Source: Henckelia pumila (taxonomy: Eukaryota; Streptophyta; Magnoliopsida; Lamiales; Gesneriaceae). From it: a stretch of DNA of 64,000 nucleotides. A program made the position numbers and the translations under genes. Each line of letters opens with the position of its first letter. The stretch's first letter is position 1. The notes below the pieces were generated by a model, which saw only the letters and a program-made list of their open reading frames with translations, ran no database searches and had not been told where the DNA came from. Below are positions 1 through 12,397 of the stretch, piece by piece. Location of the stretch: NCBI RefSeq assembly GCF_033568475.1, contig NC_133123.1, positions 136,856,242-136,920,241 on the forward strand. Reading direction: 5' to 3'.

Positions 1-1
1 G

Positions 2-2098
2 GAGATTCGTAGCTTTTTGGGTTTAGCAGGATACTATAGGAAGTTCATCAAGGGTTTTTCCTCTATTGCAGTACCCTTGACTTCCTTGACCAAGAAGAAC
101 GCGAAGTATAGTTGGAGTCCAGATTGTCAGAGGAGCTTTGATCAGCTGAAGGATGCACTTACTTCAGCACCGGTGTTAGCTATGACAGTGCCACATGAGG
201 AGTTAGTGGTGTACACCGACGCGTCTAAGTTTGGTTTGGGCGCAGTACTTATGCAGAGTGGCAGAGTTATCGCATATGCGTCGCGACAGTTGAAGATTCA
301 TGAGCAGAACTATCCGACGCATGATTTGGAGCTTGCAGCAGTGGTATTTGCGTTGAAAATCTGGAGGCACTATCTTTACGGCGAGAAGTGCAAGATTTTC
401 ACCGATCACAAGAGCCTCAAGTACTTCTTCACCCAGAAGGAGTTGAACATGAGGCAGCGCAGATGGCTTGAGCTTGTGAAGGACTATGATTGTGACATTA
501 GCTACCATCCGGGTAAGGCTAATGTAGTAGCAGATGCTTTGAGTCGAAAGTCGTCAGTGGTATCATGTTTGACTGTACAGTTACCACTACAGACCGAGAT
601 TCAGAGGTTTGGGTTGGAGTGCTATCCGAGCGGCCATGCACCGAGCTTGTCAGTGTTGACGGTGCAGCCAGTTTTGAGAGATCGGATTAGAGAGGGACAG
701 TCCACTGATGAGGAGCTACAGCGATGGAGACAGAGAGATGAGACCAGAGGTAGTCTCTTGTATACAGTGGAGGATGGCATCGTTCAGTACCGTGGGAGGA
801 TGTGGGTACCGAACGTTGATCAGTTGAGAGCCGAGATTCTAGCAGAGGCTCATGCATCTCCGTACTCCATTCACCCCGGAAGTACGAAGATGTACCGAGA
901 CTTGCAGTTATTGTATTGGTGGCCTGGGATGAAGAGTGACATCGGGAGAGTGGTGTCAGAGTGCTTGACTTGTCAGCAAGTCAAAGCAGAGCATCAGCGT
1001 CCAGCAGGACTTCTTAGACCTCTCCCTATTCCGGAATGGAAGTGGGAGAATATTACGATGGACTTTGTGGTTGGCTTACCGAGGAGTACCAGAGGGTGTA
1101 CAGCGATTTGGGTGATTGTGGATAGACTCACCAAGTCAGCTCATTTCTTGCCGGTAAGAACTACTTACACTTTGACACAGTATGCAGAGCTTTACGTCAG
1201 AGAGATTGTTAGACTGCATGGCATACCAGTGTCTATCGTGTCAGACAGAGATCCGAGGTTCACCTCAGCGTTTTGGAAGAGTCTGCACACAGCTTTGGGG
1301 ACTAGACTTTTGTTCAGTACAGCATTTCATCCCCAGACAGATGGGCAGTCCGAGAGAGTGATCCAGGTTCTCGAGGATCTTCTGAGAGCTTGTGTCATCG
1401 ATTTTCGAGGATCTTGGGAGACTAGACTGCCATTAGTGGAGTTTACCTATAACAACAGCTTTCAGTCGTCTATAGGTATGGCTCCTTATGCAGCACTTTA
1501 TGGGAGGAGATGCAGATCTCCGGTGCATTGGGATGAGGTTGGTGAGCGGATTTTGTTGGGTCCGGAGATTGTGCAGCAGACAGCTGACATTGTGACGCAG
1601 ATTCGAGATAGGATGAGGACTGCGCAGAGTCGGCAGAAGAGTTATGCAGATGCCAGACGACGCGATTTGGAGTTCGCAGTAGGTGATCACGTATTCTTGA
1701 AGGTGTCACCTATGAAGGGAGTAGCGCGTTTTGGACGGAGAGGCAAGCTTAATCCGAGATATATAGGGCCATTCGAGATCTTGGCGAGAGTTGGCACGTT
1801 GGCCTATCGTTTAGCTCTACCTCCAGGGCTAGCGGCAGTGCACAACGTTTTTCATGTATCCATGCTTCGGAGATATGTCTCCAACCCGTCGCATGTGTTG
1901 GATTTCGAGCCCTTACAGTTGCCACCAGATCTTGTGTACGAGGAGAGACCAGTGCGGATCTTGGCTAGGGAGGAGCGGAGGCTTAGGACGCGGGTCATAC
2001 CGATGGTCAGAGTCCAGTGGCTGAATCACTCGGAGGAGGAAGCTACTTGGGAGACCGAGGAGGATATGAGGACTCGCTACCCGGAGTTGTTCGGGTAA
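2..2098 (+). CDS. Ty3/gypsy pol, partial: RT end, RNase H, integrase, C-terminal chromodomain-like tail
   Basis: The frame is open from base 2 and ends at TAA 2096-2098. It starts in the RT connection region ([15 protein letters not shown]). RNase H follows with the VVYTDAS catalytic aspartate and FTDHKSL. The integrase has an HHCC-like zinc region ([11 protein letters not shown] ... [11 protein letters not shown]) and the core residues [16 protein letters not shown] and DGQSERVIQ, which fit the DD-35-E triad. The tail ends [14 protein letters not shown], as in Del/Tekay chromoviruses. There is no internal stop. The protein would reverse-transcribe and integrate the element, but the 5' part (gag, protease, most of RT) lies outside the window, so whether the whole element is intact is unknown. 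Confidence 0.93.
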   Translation, partial: EIRSFLGLAGYYRKFIKGFSSIAVPLTSLTKKNAKYSWSPDCQRSFDQLKDALTSAPVLAMTVPHEELVVYTDASKFGLGAVLMQSGRVIAYASRQLKIHEQNYPTHDLELAAVVFALKIWRHYLYGEKCKIFTDHKSLKYFFTQKELNMRQRRWLELVKDYDCDISYHPGKANVVADALSRKSSVVSCLTVQLPLQTEIQRFGLECYPSGHAPSLSVLTVQPVLRDRIREGQSTDEELQRWRQRDETRGSLLYTVEDGIVQYRGRMWVPNVDQLRAEILAEAHASPYSIHPGSTKMYRDLQLLYWWPGMKSDIGRVVSECLTCQQVKAEHQRPAGLLRPLPIPEWKWENITMDFVVGLPRSTRGCTAIWVIVDRLTKSAHFLPVRTTYTLTQYAELYVREIVRLHGIPVSIVSDRDPRFTSAFWKSLHTALGTRLLFSTAFHPQTDGQSERVIQVLEDLLRACVIDFRGSWETRLPLVEFTYNNSFQSSIGMAPYAALYGRRCRSPVHWDEVGERILLGPEIVQQTADIVTQIRDRMRTAQSRQKSYADARRRDLEFAVGDHVFLKVSPMKGVARFGRRGKLNPRYIGPFEILARVGTLAYRLALPPGLAAVHNVFHVSMLRRYVSNPSHVLDFEPLQLPPDLVYEERPVRILAREERRLRTRVIPMVRVQWLNHSEEEATWETEEDMRTRYPELFG

Positions 2099-2129
2099 GT
2101 ACTTTAATTTCGAGGACGAAATTCAATTT

Positions 2130-2142
2130 AAGGGGGGAGAAT
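2130..2142 (+). other. Polypurine tract of the 3' LTR
   Basis: A G-rich purine run (aaggggggaga) lies immediately before the LTR start TGTAACACCC. It is the expected plus-strand primer site for reverse transcription. Confidence 0.85.
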
Positions 2143-4793
2143 TGTAACACCCGGTATTTTTAATTACATAAATCCGCCTGCATAATTAGGATATTTAATT
2201 ATTTAAATTTATGATTTATGGGTTAAATAATTATGTGAATTAGTTATGCATGATTTAATTTATTTTTTAAGCATTTAACCCATAATTAGTGATTTTTATG
2301 ATTTGTAGTATTTTTATTATTTAATCGCGTAGACGGGACCGTGGACGGACGAGATGACGACTTTCCACCCAAATTATTTTATGAGCCTTTTTAGAGCCCA
2401 AAAATATTATTTTGAGTTTTATTATCTCAAAATTTTTAGTATTTAATTTTATATAATTTTAGGAGTCTTTTTTTATCCAAAATTAGCCAAGATAATGACT
2501 TTTAATCACTTTTAAAAATCCCCTTAATTTTAATTTCGGGATTTTTAATAATGTTTCAGATTTTTAAATATTTCTTTTAGAGTTTTGTTTAAGTTATATT
2601 TTATATATATTTAATATCCTTAATTATATATTTATTTACCCTATTTTCTTATAAACCAAAACTCAAAACCTAATCTACCCCAAACCCCTTAGCCGATCAT
2701 TCACCCATCAGCCGCCATTCCCCTCCATGTTCATCTTCTCCACCTAGCAAGCCAAGGAAGAACACCATAGCCACACTTTTGAAGGACCAAAGCTCGTTGT
2801 CGTCGCCCCGTCGTCCCGGAAACGTCCTACGTGCGTGCTAAATCGATTTCTACGGTGAAAGGCATGATTTCTTCTCGATTTTTCTTTATCATATCAGTAT
2901 ATATTACGTAGGCTACGGTAGACATCGAAATCCTTCCAATATTTTTCAGAAAATGGTTGAAGCTTGTTCTTGACATGCATATTCATGGCTCACGTATTCT
3001 TTCTTGTTATTGGATCGCATGGTTTGGTTCAAGGCTGAGGGTTCGGTCAGGAGGGGTCCTTGGGTGCCTAGGGATCGAACCTTGGTCAGGTTGCAGGCTG
3101 GATGAAGGCTAGCCGATCGAGTCTTGACTTGGAAGGGCTGGGGGTGCAGTTTAGGATTAGGTGGAAGGTTGGTTCGGGTTCGAGCTAGGGGTCCTGGCTG
3201 GGGCCGAGCCTGGTTGGGTTGGGACCGCCCAGATGTGGGCTACATCTGGGCGGCGGGCTCCGGCCAGGAGCGGCTGGAGCCGGCCGGCAGCAGGCCGTGA
3301 GTACCTGCTGCTCTCGGCCGAGAGAGATTCAAGAGGGGGGAGTCGGGTTTAGGGTTTCAGGTGGCTTCCGGGTCGGGTCAGGGGTCCGGGTCGGGTCAGT
3401 AAGTAAGTGGGTCGGGTTAAGTGGGTCCGGGTCCGGGTTTGGTGGGCCGGGCTCGAGTCTTTTTATTTTTAAAACATTTTAAGAATTATTGGGTTTTTGA
3501 GTCAATTAAATTAAAATAAAATTATTTGGACTCCCAAATAATTTTATTTGGATTTTTAAAATTTTAATTAAGTTAGTCCATAATTTTTATGGGCTTTTGG
3601 GCCCATAAAAGTTAATGGGCCAGTCTTTGGGTTTTTGGGCCCAATGGGCCAGTTTAAGTGTTATTGGGCTTAGTGTAATTTTAATGAGCTTAATTAATTT
3701 AATTGGGCTTAAAGTTTAAGATATTGGGCTTAAGTACGTTAATGGGCCAGATTTAAGTTAATGGGCTTGAGTGTAGGGCCAGCAGTCCAGAACCATCCAT
3801 GAGAAAATTGCATGTGTCCTGATTATATATTTAATTATTTTTATGCATTTAAGTTATTTTAAAATTTATATGTTAGTAAGAATTAAATTAAATATATATG
3901 AAGGACACACAATTTATTTAAGTACATGCATTCATGAAATCAATTTTTATGCTATGATTTAATTTCTATGGTTGAGCAAATAAAATATTTTAGGTGGAAA
4001 TTGAAGTAGTGTGACCATTTATGTATGGGCAGTTTCTGCCATTTATGTATGGGCAGTTTTCTGCCATTTATGTATGGGTGGTTCGCCACCAGCCTCGTAC
4101 GATGGTTTCTTAGACTGATCAGTCGCACTATGGGTCACACTTACGGATAGGACCATTCGATGTTAAGAAAATAAATGCTCAACAACTCAAGTATGTATAT
4201 TATGTATTATGTATTTATGTTTATTTAAGTAAGTTATGTTATGTAATTTTTAAGCATGCTCATTCATGTATATGTATGTATTAGTATTAAATTGTTTTAA
4301 ATTATTTTGAACCCTTGTTAGTATGCATGTTGGGCCTCTAGGCTCACTACACTGATATGGTGCAGGTGAGTACGTAGAGGAGCAGGTTACTCCTACCGGT
4401 GGTGAGGACGTATGAGCAGCGCTGCAGTAGCCCCGTGACCGTGACAGCTTCTGAGTCACCGTGCATGATGTCATGTGAAACATTTTATTATATTTTTAGG
4501 GGTTGAGGTTTATGGGAATATTTTATTAGATGTTTTAGTGCATGCACATATTTTAATTATTTTATTTATGTAGTATATTTTTAATTCTAGGGTTGACTCA
4601 GATGTTTAATTATTTTAAAGAATGCATTTTTTTTAAAGTATTTAATTGTTTATTTATTTAGTCATGTATTTATTTTAAATATTTTATCCTGTGCATATAT
4701 GTATGGGCATATATGTACATATTTTATCTAGTAGTATATAAAAAAAAAAAAATTTTCCGCATATTTATTTATTATAGAGTTAGGGTCGTTTCA
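2143..4793 (+). repeat. 3' LTR, 2651 bp
   Basis: The LTR begins TGTAACACCC and ends GGGTCGTTTCA, so it has canonical TG...CA ends. It is alignable (in reverse complement) with the two LTRs of element I at 44169-46785 and 51634-54276. It contains many TGGGCC/TGGGCT motifs (about 3590-3790). A 23-25-bp unit built on 'tttatgtatgggcag', with small GGCAG...CTGCC hairpins, is repeated three times at about 4015-4090. The element I LTRs do not carry this triplication. Short open frames inside (for example 3161-3482) look accidental. Confidence 0.92.
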
Positions 4794-4795
4794 AT

Positions 4796-5431
4796 GACAA
4801 TGCCTACAAATTAGATCTACAAGGTGAGTATAACGTCAGTGCTACTTTCAATGTTTCTGATTTGTATCCATTTGATGTAGGAGATGATCAAGATTTGAGG
4901 ACAAATCCTTTTCAAGAAGGGGAGGATGATGCGATCATGGATAGCTCGCCTGTTGATCAAGTGATTAAGGATCCGTTGGAGATTCCAAGAGGACCGATTA
5001 CGAGAGGACGAGCTAAGAAATTCAAAGATGCGCTTCAATCGTTGATAATGGACATTGGAATGCTTGAAGATCATTTTGAGGGATGTTATAATCTTATTAA
5101 AGTCCAAAAAAGTCAAGAGAGTAGAGGAAATATCAAAGAAAACATAAAAAGAGGTGACAAGACCCGAGAGGTATGCGCGCCCGCACCTGATCCGTTGTTT
5201 TTAAGATTTCAGGACAGAGTTCTATGCGCGCCCGCGCCTGCCCACACGCGCCCGCGCCTGCACTCTCTCTCACACAGTTCGGCGTTTTGTGTGTGTGCGA
5301 GACTTTTTGATATTTTGGCATTATTTTCTATTTTTGAGAGTTTTATTCCTACTAGGAAACTTTTAGGAGATATCTTTGATATCTTTAGCTATATTTTGAA
5401 TTATTTTGCGATATCTTTTATTATTTTGTAG
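4796..5431 (+). pseudogene. Ty3/gypsy pol C-terminal fragment of the host element (element IV)
   Basis: Directly after the LTR, an in-frame stretch reads like the end of a gypsy polyprotein: NAYKLDL, then GEYNVSATFNVSDLYPFDVG, LRTNPFQEGEDD and DPLEIPRGPITRGRAKKF. These motifs are common at the C-terminus of plant Ty3/gypsy pol proteins but differ from the chromovirus inserted in front of it. The frame stays open to 5431, but the part after about 5130 runs into GC-rich 'gcgcgcccgcgcctg' repeats typical of LTR or 3' leader DNA, so the true protein end is probably earlier. The upstream part of pol lies outside the window. Confidence 0.75.
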
Positions 5432-5806
5432 TTGTATTATAAATACAACATATACATTCATTATTAAAAATAACAATTAAGATTTCAGATTATTGATTAC
5501 TTAATACAAAATTCTCTCTAGAATTTTATTAAGCTTTTGCTTACCCAAAAATCAAACTTATCAAAGTTTTCAACTTTGTGGCGTTTGTCGATTGATTATC
5601 CTCGTGGGTTGTCAGAAACAGGTTTTCTGAAGGTCCCGTTGTGATCAATTGTTTTCTTCGTGATTACTGTTGCTAGTTTCGTTGTAAGCTAGAGGTGGTT
5701 AATCCAAAACTTTTTACTTGTTTTCAAGATCGGGCAATTTCTTGATTTCTTTTGTTATTGGATTGAGGGTACGATTTTAATATAGTCGTGTTTGCCTTCC
5801 ATACAT
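5130..5806 (+). repeat. Probable 3' LTR of element IV, boundaries uncertain
   Basis: The sequence after the pol fragment has LTR character: repeated 'gcgcgcccgcgcctg' units (5175-5260) and a TATA-like TATAAATA near 5438. It is followed by T-rich leader-like DNA ending near 'ccttccataca' at about 5804. No second copy is in the window, so both boundaries are estimates. Confidence 0.4.
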
Positions 5807-6312
5807 TAAGAATTCATATCAGTTACAAAATTAAATTTAATTTCCTCAAAAAAAATTTAAATTTAATTCGATGTACTCATCTTCGACCATTTTTTTTTAT
5901 AGAAGGCTTAATTTAATTAATGGTATAGATTATTTTTAGATACTCAAAAGACTTTCACCAATGAATCTAAAAGGTATTCGAAAACACTCATGACGATGTA
6001 TGCATAATTTGGATATCATCATCTTAGTATTTACAATTTAAAAAATTTATAATATTTTAACATACAAAATAATATTTGTTCAAATAAAAAATTTGTGTGA
6101 ATAATTTAGAAAGATATTTTTAATTGTAAATGTCCCAAAGGGCCTACCAAATTGAGGCCTGAATTCCTTTACAGATATTTTCATACGAATATTGCAAAAT
6201 TACATTATCTTGCTTATCTTCAAAAAATAAAGAAGAAAAAAGAAAAGAAAAGGGAAAAGTATTTCCATCTTCCTCGCCGATTGCTTCAATTTGGCAGTGA
6301 AAACATTGTGAA
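5807..6312. other. Intergenic, upstream region of the dienelactone hydrolase gene
   Basis: AT-rich DNA of about 500 bp. It presumably holds the promoter and 5' leader of the gene at 6313. A purine-rich stretch (6225-6260) may lie in the leader. I see no other feature. Confidence 0.5.
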
Positions 6313-7700
6313 ATGGGTTTGGGTTTGGGTACGGCTCCTGTTTCCTCTGCTCCACCGATTTTTAAGCTTCAGCCGCCGCCGCCGCCTCCCAAAGCTCACT
6401 GTCACTTCCCTGTAAGTTTCAGCTGTTTAATTCCCACTCTTTTGGTTTATGGGATTGATGAATGCATTAGGTCTGATTGATGTTTGAATTTTCAAATTTT
6501 GTTAGTAAAATTAAACGATTCCAAGAATTGAAGTTAGATTTTTTATTACTCAAGTTTGGTTCGTCTATGACATTTTTTGTACATTTTACCAACCCAAAAG
6601 AGTTCTTGCCTCGATCATTAGTTCAGATAGTCGTGATTTATGGTGATTTCATGATTTGATCACCTTTGAATGATTAGATTAGATTTAGAAGTTGAAGATT
6701 TATAACTATAAAGCTTCAGTTGTGCAGCAAAGCAATTTGTATCCATGGCGTAAGATGATGCAATCTTTTCCAATGTGTAAAAGCAATACGTTCAAAGTAC
6801 GTTGCGGCCAAGTGAAAGTAGAAGAGAGCCTAGTGGATGAAGCCTGTGAACTAGTGAATGGAACAGAACTTACCATCGGAAATGAAGCAGATTGCATTCA
6901 AGCTTATCTTTTCACGGCGGTGAAGAACAATAACGCAACGGGGATTTTGCTCTTGTCTGACATTTTCGGCTTTGAAGACTCCGCCACCAGAGATTTCGCC
7001 TACCGCGTCGCCTGCAATGGCTACAAGTAAAACCATTTTTTCTTTCCTTGTCATCATTTTGTTGTTGATTTGGTTCAATTAAAGCTTGTTACATTTATCA
7101 TAGAAACCAATTTAGGAAATTGGATGGTGGCGTTGATGCATTTTCTGATTCTTGTTGTACATTAAACTTGGCAGTGTTCTGGTTCCAGATTTGTTTAATG
7201 GGGATCCATGGAGAAAAGACAGGCCAATGGCTTTGTTAGAAGAATGGATATCTAAGCAGGAGCCACGGCGAGTAGTAAAAGATGTATTAACGTCTGCCGA
7301 ATGGATGGTTAATGAATTTGCGACTGTTGGAATTTCAAACAAGCTTGGAATCATTGGTTTTTGCTTCGGAGGTGGCCGGGTTATCGATGTTCTAGCACGA
7401 GATCAGGGGTCTTATTTTGGAACCGGGGTCTCATTTTATGGCACGAGGATAGACTCTTCTGTTGCTAGCAATATAAAGGTTCCTCTGCTGTTGATTGCTG
7501 GTGACAATGATGCGCTTTGTCCCATTGATGTTTTGGAAGAAATTTCGAAGAGTAACAAGGGATCGAAGACGGTCATTTTTGGAGGAAGGGGTCACGGTTT
7601 TGGTCACAGGCCTCAGACACCTGAAGAAGATGCAGATGCAGAGGAAGCTTTTATGGTCATGAGAAATTGGCTTAATGATGGCTTGCTTGTAAATAACTGA
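6313..7700 (+). CDS. Dienelactone hydrolase family protein (carboxymethylenebutenolidase-like), 3 exons, 307 aa
   Basis: Exons 6313-6411, 6728-7026 and 7175-7700 join in frame with GT-AG introns and give 307 aa. This is an alpha/beta-hydrolase. The nucleophile is Cys196 in GFCFGGG, the likely acid is Asp245 in AGDNDALCP, and the histidine is His273 in GRGHGF, the Cys-Asp-His triad of the dienelactone hydrolase family. The core begins near residue 50 and contains YLFTAV, LLLSDIFGFED and RDFAYRVACNGYNVLVPDLF. The first 33 residues (exon 1) have no hydrolase similarity, are Ser/Pro-rich and contain a six-proline run. Together with resemblance to Arabidopsis At1g35420-type proteins this suggests a plastid transit peptide (inference). 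The family hydrolyses ester or lactone bonds of small molecules, but the plant substrate is not known. ATG 6313 is the first in-frame start that splices cleanly to exon 2. Confidence 0.88.
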
Positions 7701-8439
7701 GACGGTTGTGCTAGAAATACAAGTACGAGATCCGTAAAGGTGCGAATCAATGTGTTCAACCAACCAACCAAACAAACAAAAAGATTACATTTTTATTTGT
7801 GAGCTATCATGAAGATCAATTTTATTGACATAATAAATCGAATGGAAGGAATTGTCCCTGCTTAGAGTCAGTTGCACCAGCTTAATTTCGATACAGTAAA
7901 ATTTTATGTTCAAGCTTATTCGAGCAATTATTCAAGCTCAAATCTTAACATTAAACAAGCTCTAATATCGTGCAGAAACCCAGGAATACAAAATCAAGGG
8001 GTTGAAATGAGTTAAAAAACAGAAAATGACAAAAAAAAAAGAGATTACAAGTTTACTGCACATGATAGAGCTTTGGATACGTGTATCTGAAATACTGTCA
8101 TTTTATGCATCAATATGTGATATAATGATATTAAATATGTGGGGAAAGGGTAGATCGGATAAAACTGAGACTCGATTGATGGACACGACTATAAGTGGAG
8201 GAATATGATGAATACAGAAACCAAATAAATCTCAGAAAACAAAGAAGTAGAGAAGAAATTTCACTAATCACTTGAGTATGAAAAAACAGGTGCAACATAA
8301 AACCAAGCAAGTAAAACTTAGATGCCCGTAACAATTCAAATTCGCTCTCACAGGGCTTCCAACGTAAGTTCTAGAAGACAAATGGCAAACAAAAGGGTAA
8401 CAAAAATTGGCACCACTGATTAAAGCAAGTGCTTCCCCT
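7701..8439. other. Intergenic between two convergent genes
   Basis: About 740 bp lie between the stop of the hydrolase and the stop of the ribosomal protein gene. The stretch presumably holds both 3' untranslated regions. I see no repeat or RNA gene in it. Confidence 0.5.
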
Positions 8440-9726
8440 CTAGAAGACCAACTCATGAGGTTTCATGCCAGCCTTGAGGGAGAACCTTGCACCCAAATAA
8501 GCCTTCAATTCAGGGACAGACTCAATGGCTTTCAGCAAAGGTGCGTCAATAGCTTTTTGATCATCCTTCTTCTCCGTGGGGAGTTTGGCTTTATCCTATA
8601 TATATTTGGGACATTACACCATTAAATAGGGATGACAACAAGGAATAACAGTTGGCCAATCATTGAAAAGTTTACCTGTTTCTCTGCCTCGAAGAATTCA
8701 TTCTCCCCCTTGTTCTTCTTCTTTTCAACTTGTTTGGCAAAGTACTTGTCATCAAACTTCTCCAAGTTGACGCCAGCAATGTCAACCTTTGTGGATGTTC
8801 CAATAACGTATGACTGGTTCACACGTCTCAGAGGAACACCATTGATCTTGAATGGACCTATCAAAGTATAGTCGAATAAAAAATGAGCGACCTCAATAAA
8901 TGTACTGTTTTGTATGTCATGGGAATGCTAATGACGATCCAAAGCATCTCCCGGGATCCAATTCAGGTTTCAGGTTAAACAAATTTTAACAAATTAATTT
9001 TCACCAGACATAATAAAAAAACTCCCGATAAATTATAACCAACAGAATGTCTGAAAAACCGGCATTCAAAAATTCAAAATACCACAAACATTTACACAGT
9101 GCCGTATCTACACTGCAAAATGCAAAGAACGTACTTTTACCACACGTCGCATATGAATCCAAGCCAAGATAAAAATGATGAACTCCATAAGATGTCTATA
9201 GAGATTAATTAGACAGCGGAAATGATAAAAACATGTAGAAGATAAATTCCCAAATAATCAAAACACTAACTCACCTGTGACAAGGAGCAAGCCAGAAGAA
9301 AGTTGCTTCAAGAAGACAACCCTTTTCCCCTTAAACCTTCCAGACAATACAATCAACACAGTCCCAGGAGTAATACTTGCCCTGAATCCAGAAAAAACCA
9401 AAAAAGTATCAGCAAACAACAAAATTTAGTTGAAAAGCAAGACTGAAAGAAAAAAAACTTAAATATAACCTGAGCTTGGTAGGCTTGGGCTTGCGCTTGT
9501 TAGAGAGAGGCTTCTTGACGTCATCAGCCGGGTAAAACTTTTGGGGCTTCTCCGCCACAGGAGAAGCCGCCGCCGCCTTCTCGTGGTGGGGGAATTTGCC
9601 ACCGTTCTTCTGTTTAATAGCCCAGAGTCCACGTTTGTGGTACGTTGCCGATCGGGAGTGTTTCCGTATCCCGCGGATGAGCTCCGGATTACGGGTAGCC
9701 CTAGAGGTGGTCTGCTTGGGCGCCAT
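8440..9726 (-). CDS. RPL6: 60S ribosomal protein L6 (eL6), 4 exons, 233 aa
   Basis: Coding exons on the minus strand are 9726-9470, 9381-9275, 8857-8676 and 8595-8440. They total 702 nt and 233 codons, the usual plant eL6 length. The N-terminus is basic ([19 protein letters not shown]). The conserved core [20 protein letters not shown] and the segment [20 protein letters not shown] are in exons 2 and 3. The C-terminus is acidic/basic and ends KPHELVF. eL6 is a structural protein of the cytosolic large ribosomal subunit. All introns are GT-AG. The promoter side carries a telo-box and GGCCCA elements, as is typical of plant ribosomal protein genes. No damage is seen. Confidence 0.96.
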
Positions 9727-9925
9727 TTCAAGCTGGTTGCAAGTGCGAGTGGAGACGAAGTAGGAAACCCTAATTGGAATCAGATTCGAGCAAACTTATT
9801 AAACCTAATTGGGCCAACATAAAGGCCTATGGAATTGGGAAGTTCGTAAACAATATGGCCTACCAGAAAAGGCCCAACTAAACTAACAGCTCATAAGTTG
9901 GGCTTAAACCAAGAAAGTAGCCCAA
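9727..9925 (-). promoter_or_regulatory. Ribosomal-protein-type promoter: telo-box plus site II elements
   Basis: Upstream of the RPL6 start codon there is AAACCCTAA at 9765-9773. Several TGGGCC/GGCCCA/TGGGCT motifs follow at about 9810, 9871, 9899 and 9919. A telo-box combined with site II (TCP-binding) elements is the established promoter signature of growth-regulated plant ribosomal protein genes. The exact transcription start cannot be seen. Confidence 0.65.
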
Positions 9926-12397
9926 CCATAACTTTTATTGGACCTGTTTGAAAACGTGTCTAGTGCCGATGGATAACTTGACAATGACTACTATTTAAAT
10001 GAAATACCAATTTGAACCCAAACCGAATGATATACCGTTTTTTCTGAACCCCCAACCGAATTATATAAATTTATTTGGACAATATTTTTATAAAAACATT
10101 ATGAAATTATTTGTTATAAAATTTTTTTAAAAATATGCTTTTCAAAAACCAATCAAGAGGTATTTTTTTATGTTTTTGAAATGTTAACAAAAAATATAGG
10201 CCAAACGGATAATAAATCAGAAACAAGAAAAAAAATCACAATTAAAAATTTTTATATAATAATTTTATAAACACATTTTTTTAATTAATTTTAACTATAA
10301 AAATATTTTATAGAATAATTATCCAACAAAATATATTCTTAAAACAAAGTTTATTAAAAAATATATTAAATTTATTAAAAAAATTTATAAATACTAACCA
10401 AACGGAATTTCAATGTATATTATCTTGCACGGAAAATCCTGAATACATAATGGCAAGTGATACTAAAAATTTACTAATAGTAGGCTCCAATTGGATTGTT
10501 TGACAGGATTTCAGTTGAATAGAGAAGTAAACAAGGCCCAAGTACATGCATGTAAATTAAATATTGCAAATGAATAAAATATGACGTTGTAACAACTTCA
10601 GAACAATTTTCAAAAAATATATGATGACAAAATAGAAAAGCAGGGGTTGGTATAATTAATGTAACAACATGTTCATGTGATAACGACCGAAGCCATTCTT
10701 CATTCCAACGCCAATCGGGACGTGTATCTAAAGTCAACAGTAACACGATCCCCTTATACGTACAGGCAAATGCAATTACGATACATCGGGGTACATCATC
10801 CAATCGTGTGTATTGGATATGAGCTCACTCGATTCATAATCCACAAATATGAAATATTATATATTACGCCAAAAGTCGAATCAAGTGCAGTTATAACCCT
10901 TAGAGGGATAAGATGTTCCTTGAATGGGTGCAGTATAGAATAATATGTGAAATAACGAATAATATGTACTCAAAATTAACATCCGAGTCAAACATGCATA
11001 TTCAGGTCAGTTGGATGTAATAAGTACGTAGAGTTGTGCAGCATGTTCGTTGGTGTGGCCTAATTCTGAAAAGAAGGAAATTATATTGCTAGCTTTTGTT
11101 TTAAACCACTCTTTTTTCTTCGAATAATAATTGTGAAATTCATGATTGAAAAAGCACCTGCTCTACCATTGAAAACGATCGGTTTGACAACATATGCCGA
11201 TTCCGCGACCTCATTTCTGGAGTGTTCGTAAAAGAGTGTGTGTGTGTGTGTTTTTCCCCCTCTTAAGTGATTAAATTATAAATAACCATAAATGAATAAT
11301 AATATCTGAAAAAACAAAATGAAAATTTGCAAATTTTTTAAGGTAAAGAGTTTTATGACGAGTAATATAAATATATAATACTAGTTTTCCTTTATAAAAC
11401 ATTTCCGAAATAATCTTATCGACATGTTTCATTTTTGAAGGTTCGACGATATACTATGTGAAGAGTAATTCATGTTAAAAAGTTTATAATTCATTTTAAA
11501 GGTATAAACTCGAAAACGTGACGATATTTGAGAAAATAGACTATGTTAACTATTTTTTTTAGAAAATCGATCTTTCTAATTTTTATGAGGTTATTTTTTA
11601 AAAAAAATATTTATAAACGATAATAAAAAGAAAAATATTTTTGAAAAGCGTGTCGAAAGATATATGGAAATAAAATAATATATGGAAATTATTTTAAAAT
11701 TGTTGGGTGCTTACGTTTATTAGTAGTCTTGATATGACTTATCTTTTTTAATCTTGTGTTTTTCTCGTTATATTATTTATTTATTAAATAAATAATTATT
11801 TTACATCAGTCAAATCATTAATTATTTATATTATATTTAAATCATTGAATTTAAATTATTATATTACCTCTTATAAATAATATTATTCACATTTTATTAT
11901 TGTTAAAAGATCAAAATAAAAATTTATTATTTTTATATAAAATTTAATCAATCAAATCAAATAAAGTATAATATATCAATCAAATCAAATATTAAATTAA
12001 TTATTATTATTTACTTATTTTTTATTAAATTAAATTATTTATCCATATATCATTATCCCATTACCCGAACAAAAAAATACCTCGATGATTTTTAATTTGT
12101 TTTTGGAATGAAAATATCCCCCAACATATATATTTTAAACTTCATTTATTTCGTTTGACTTTCTGTTCATTCGTACAGCCTAAATTAAATATGTACGTGC
12201 CCATGTTATGTTATAATACAATATTGAGGGAGTGTTGTAATAAAATAAAAAATAAAAAATAGAGCTGCTGTGTTTGGCTTCGTCTTGGTGAGTTTGACTC
12301 TTATAGAGTATTTGCCATTTCTTTTCATACGAACTCGGAACTCGCTCTCAACTGTGCCGATTCTTCTCCACTCCACTCCGCGTAATCGAATATTGGG
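9926..12397. other. Intergenic between divergent RPL6 and patellin A
   Basis: About 2.5 kb of very AT-rich DNA with homopolymer runs and a (GT)n tract at about 11237-11250. It must contain the patellin A promoter at its right end. I see no gene, RNA or bounded element in it. Short open frames at 10474-10943 have no recognisable protein character. Confidence 0.5.

Larger units (their letters stand above)
1..4793 (+). mobile_element. Ty3/gypsy chromovirus (Tekay/Del-like), 3' half, same family as element I
   Basis: The left edge of the window cuts this element inside reverse transcriptase. What remains is the end of RT, RNase H, integrase, a short 3' leader with a purine tract (2130-2142), and a complete 3' LTR. 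The protein and the LTR ends match the nested minus-strand element at 44169-54276, so both are copies of one family. The LTR ends abruptly at 4793 and is followed by the pol C-terminus of a different gypsy element, so this copy inserted into that element. The five bases after the LTR (ATGAC, 4794-4798) are the expected target duplication, but the left copy lies outside the window. Confidence 0.93.

Noticed and set aside
1433-1709. Minus-strand frames inside the pol gene
   Set aside because: Shadows of the plus-strand integrase frame.
3161-3482. Short open frames in the GC-rich part of the 3' LTR
   Set aside because: They lie inside an LTR, have no family signature, and the related LTRs do not preserve the frame.
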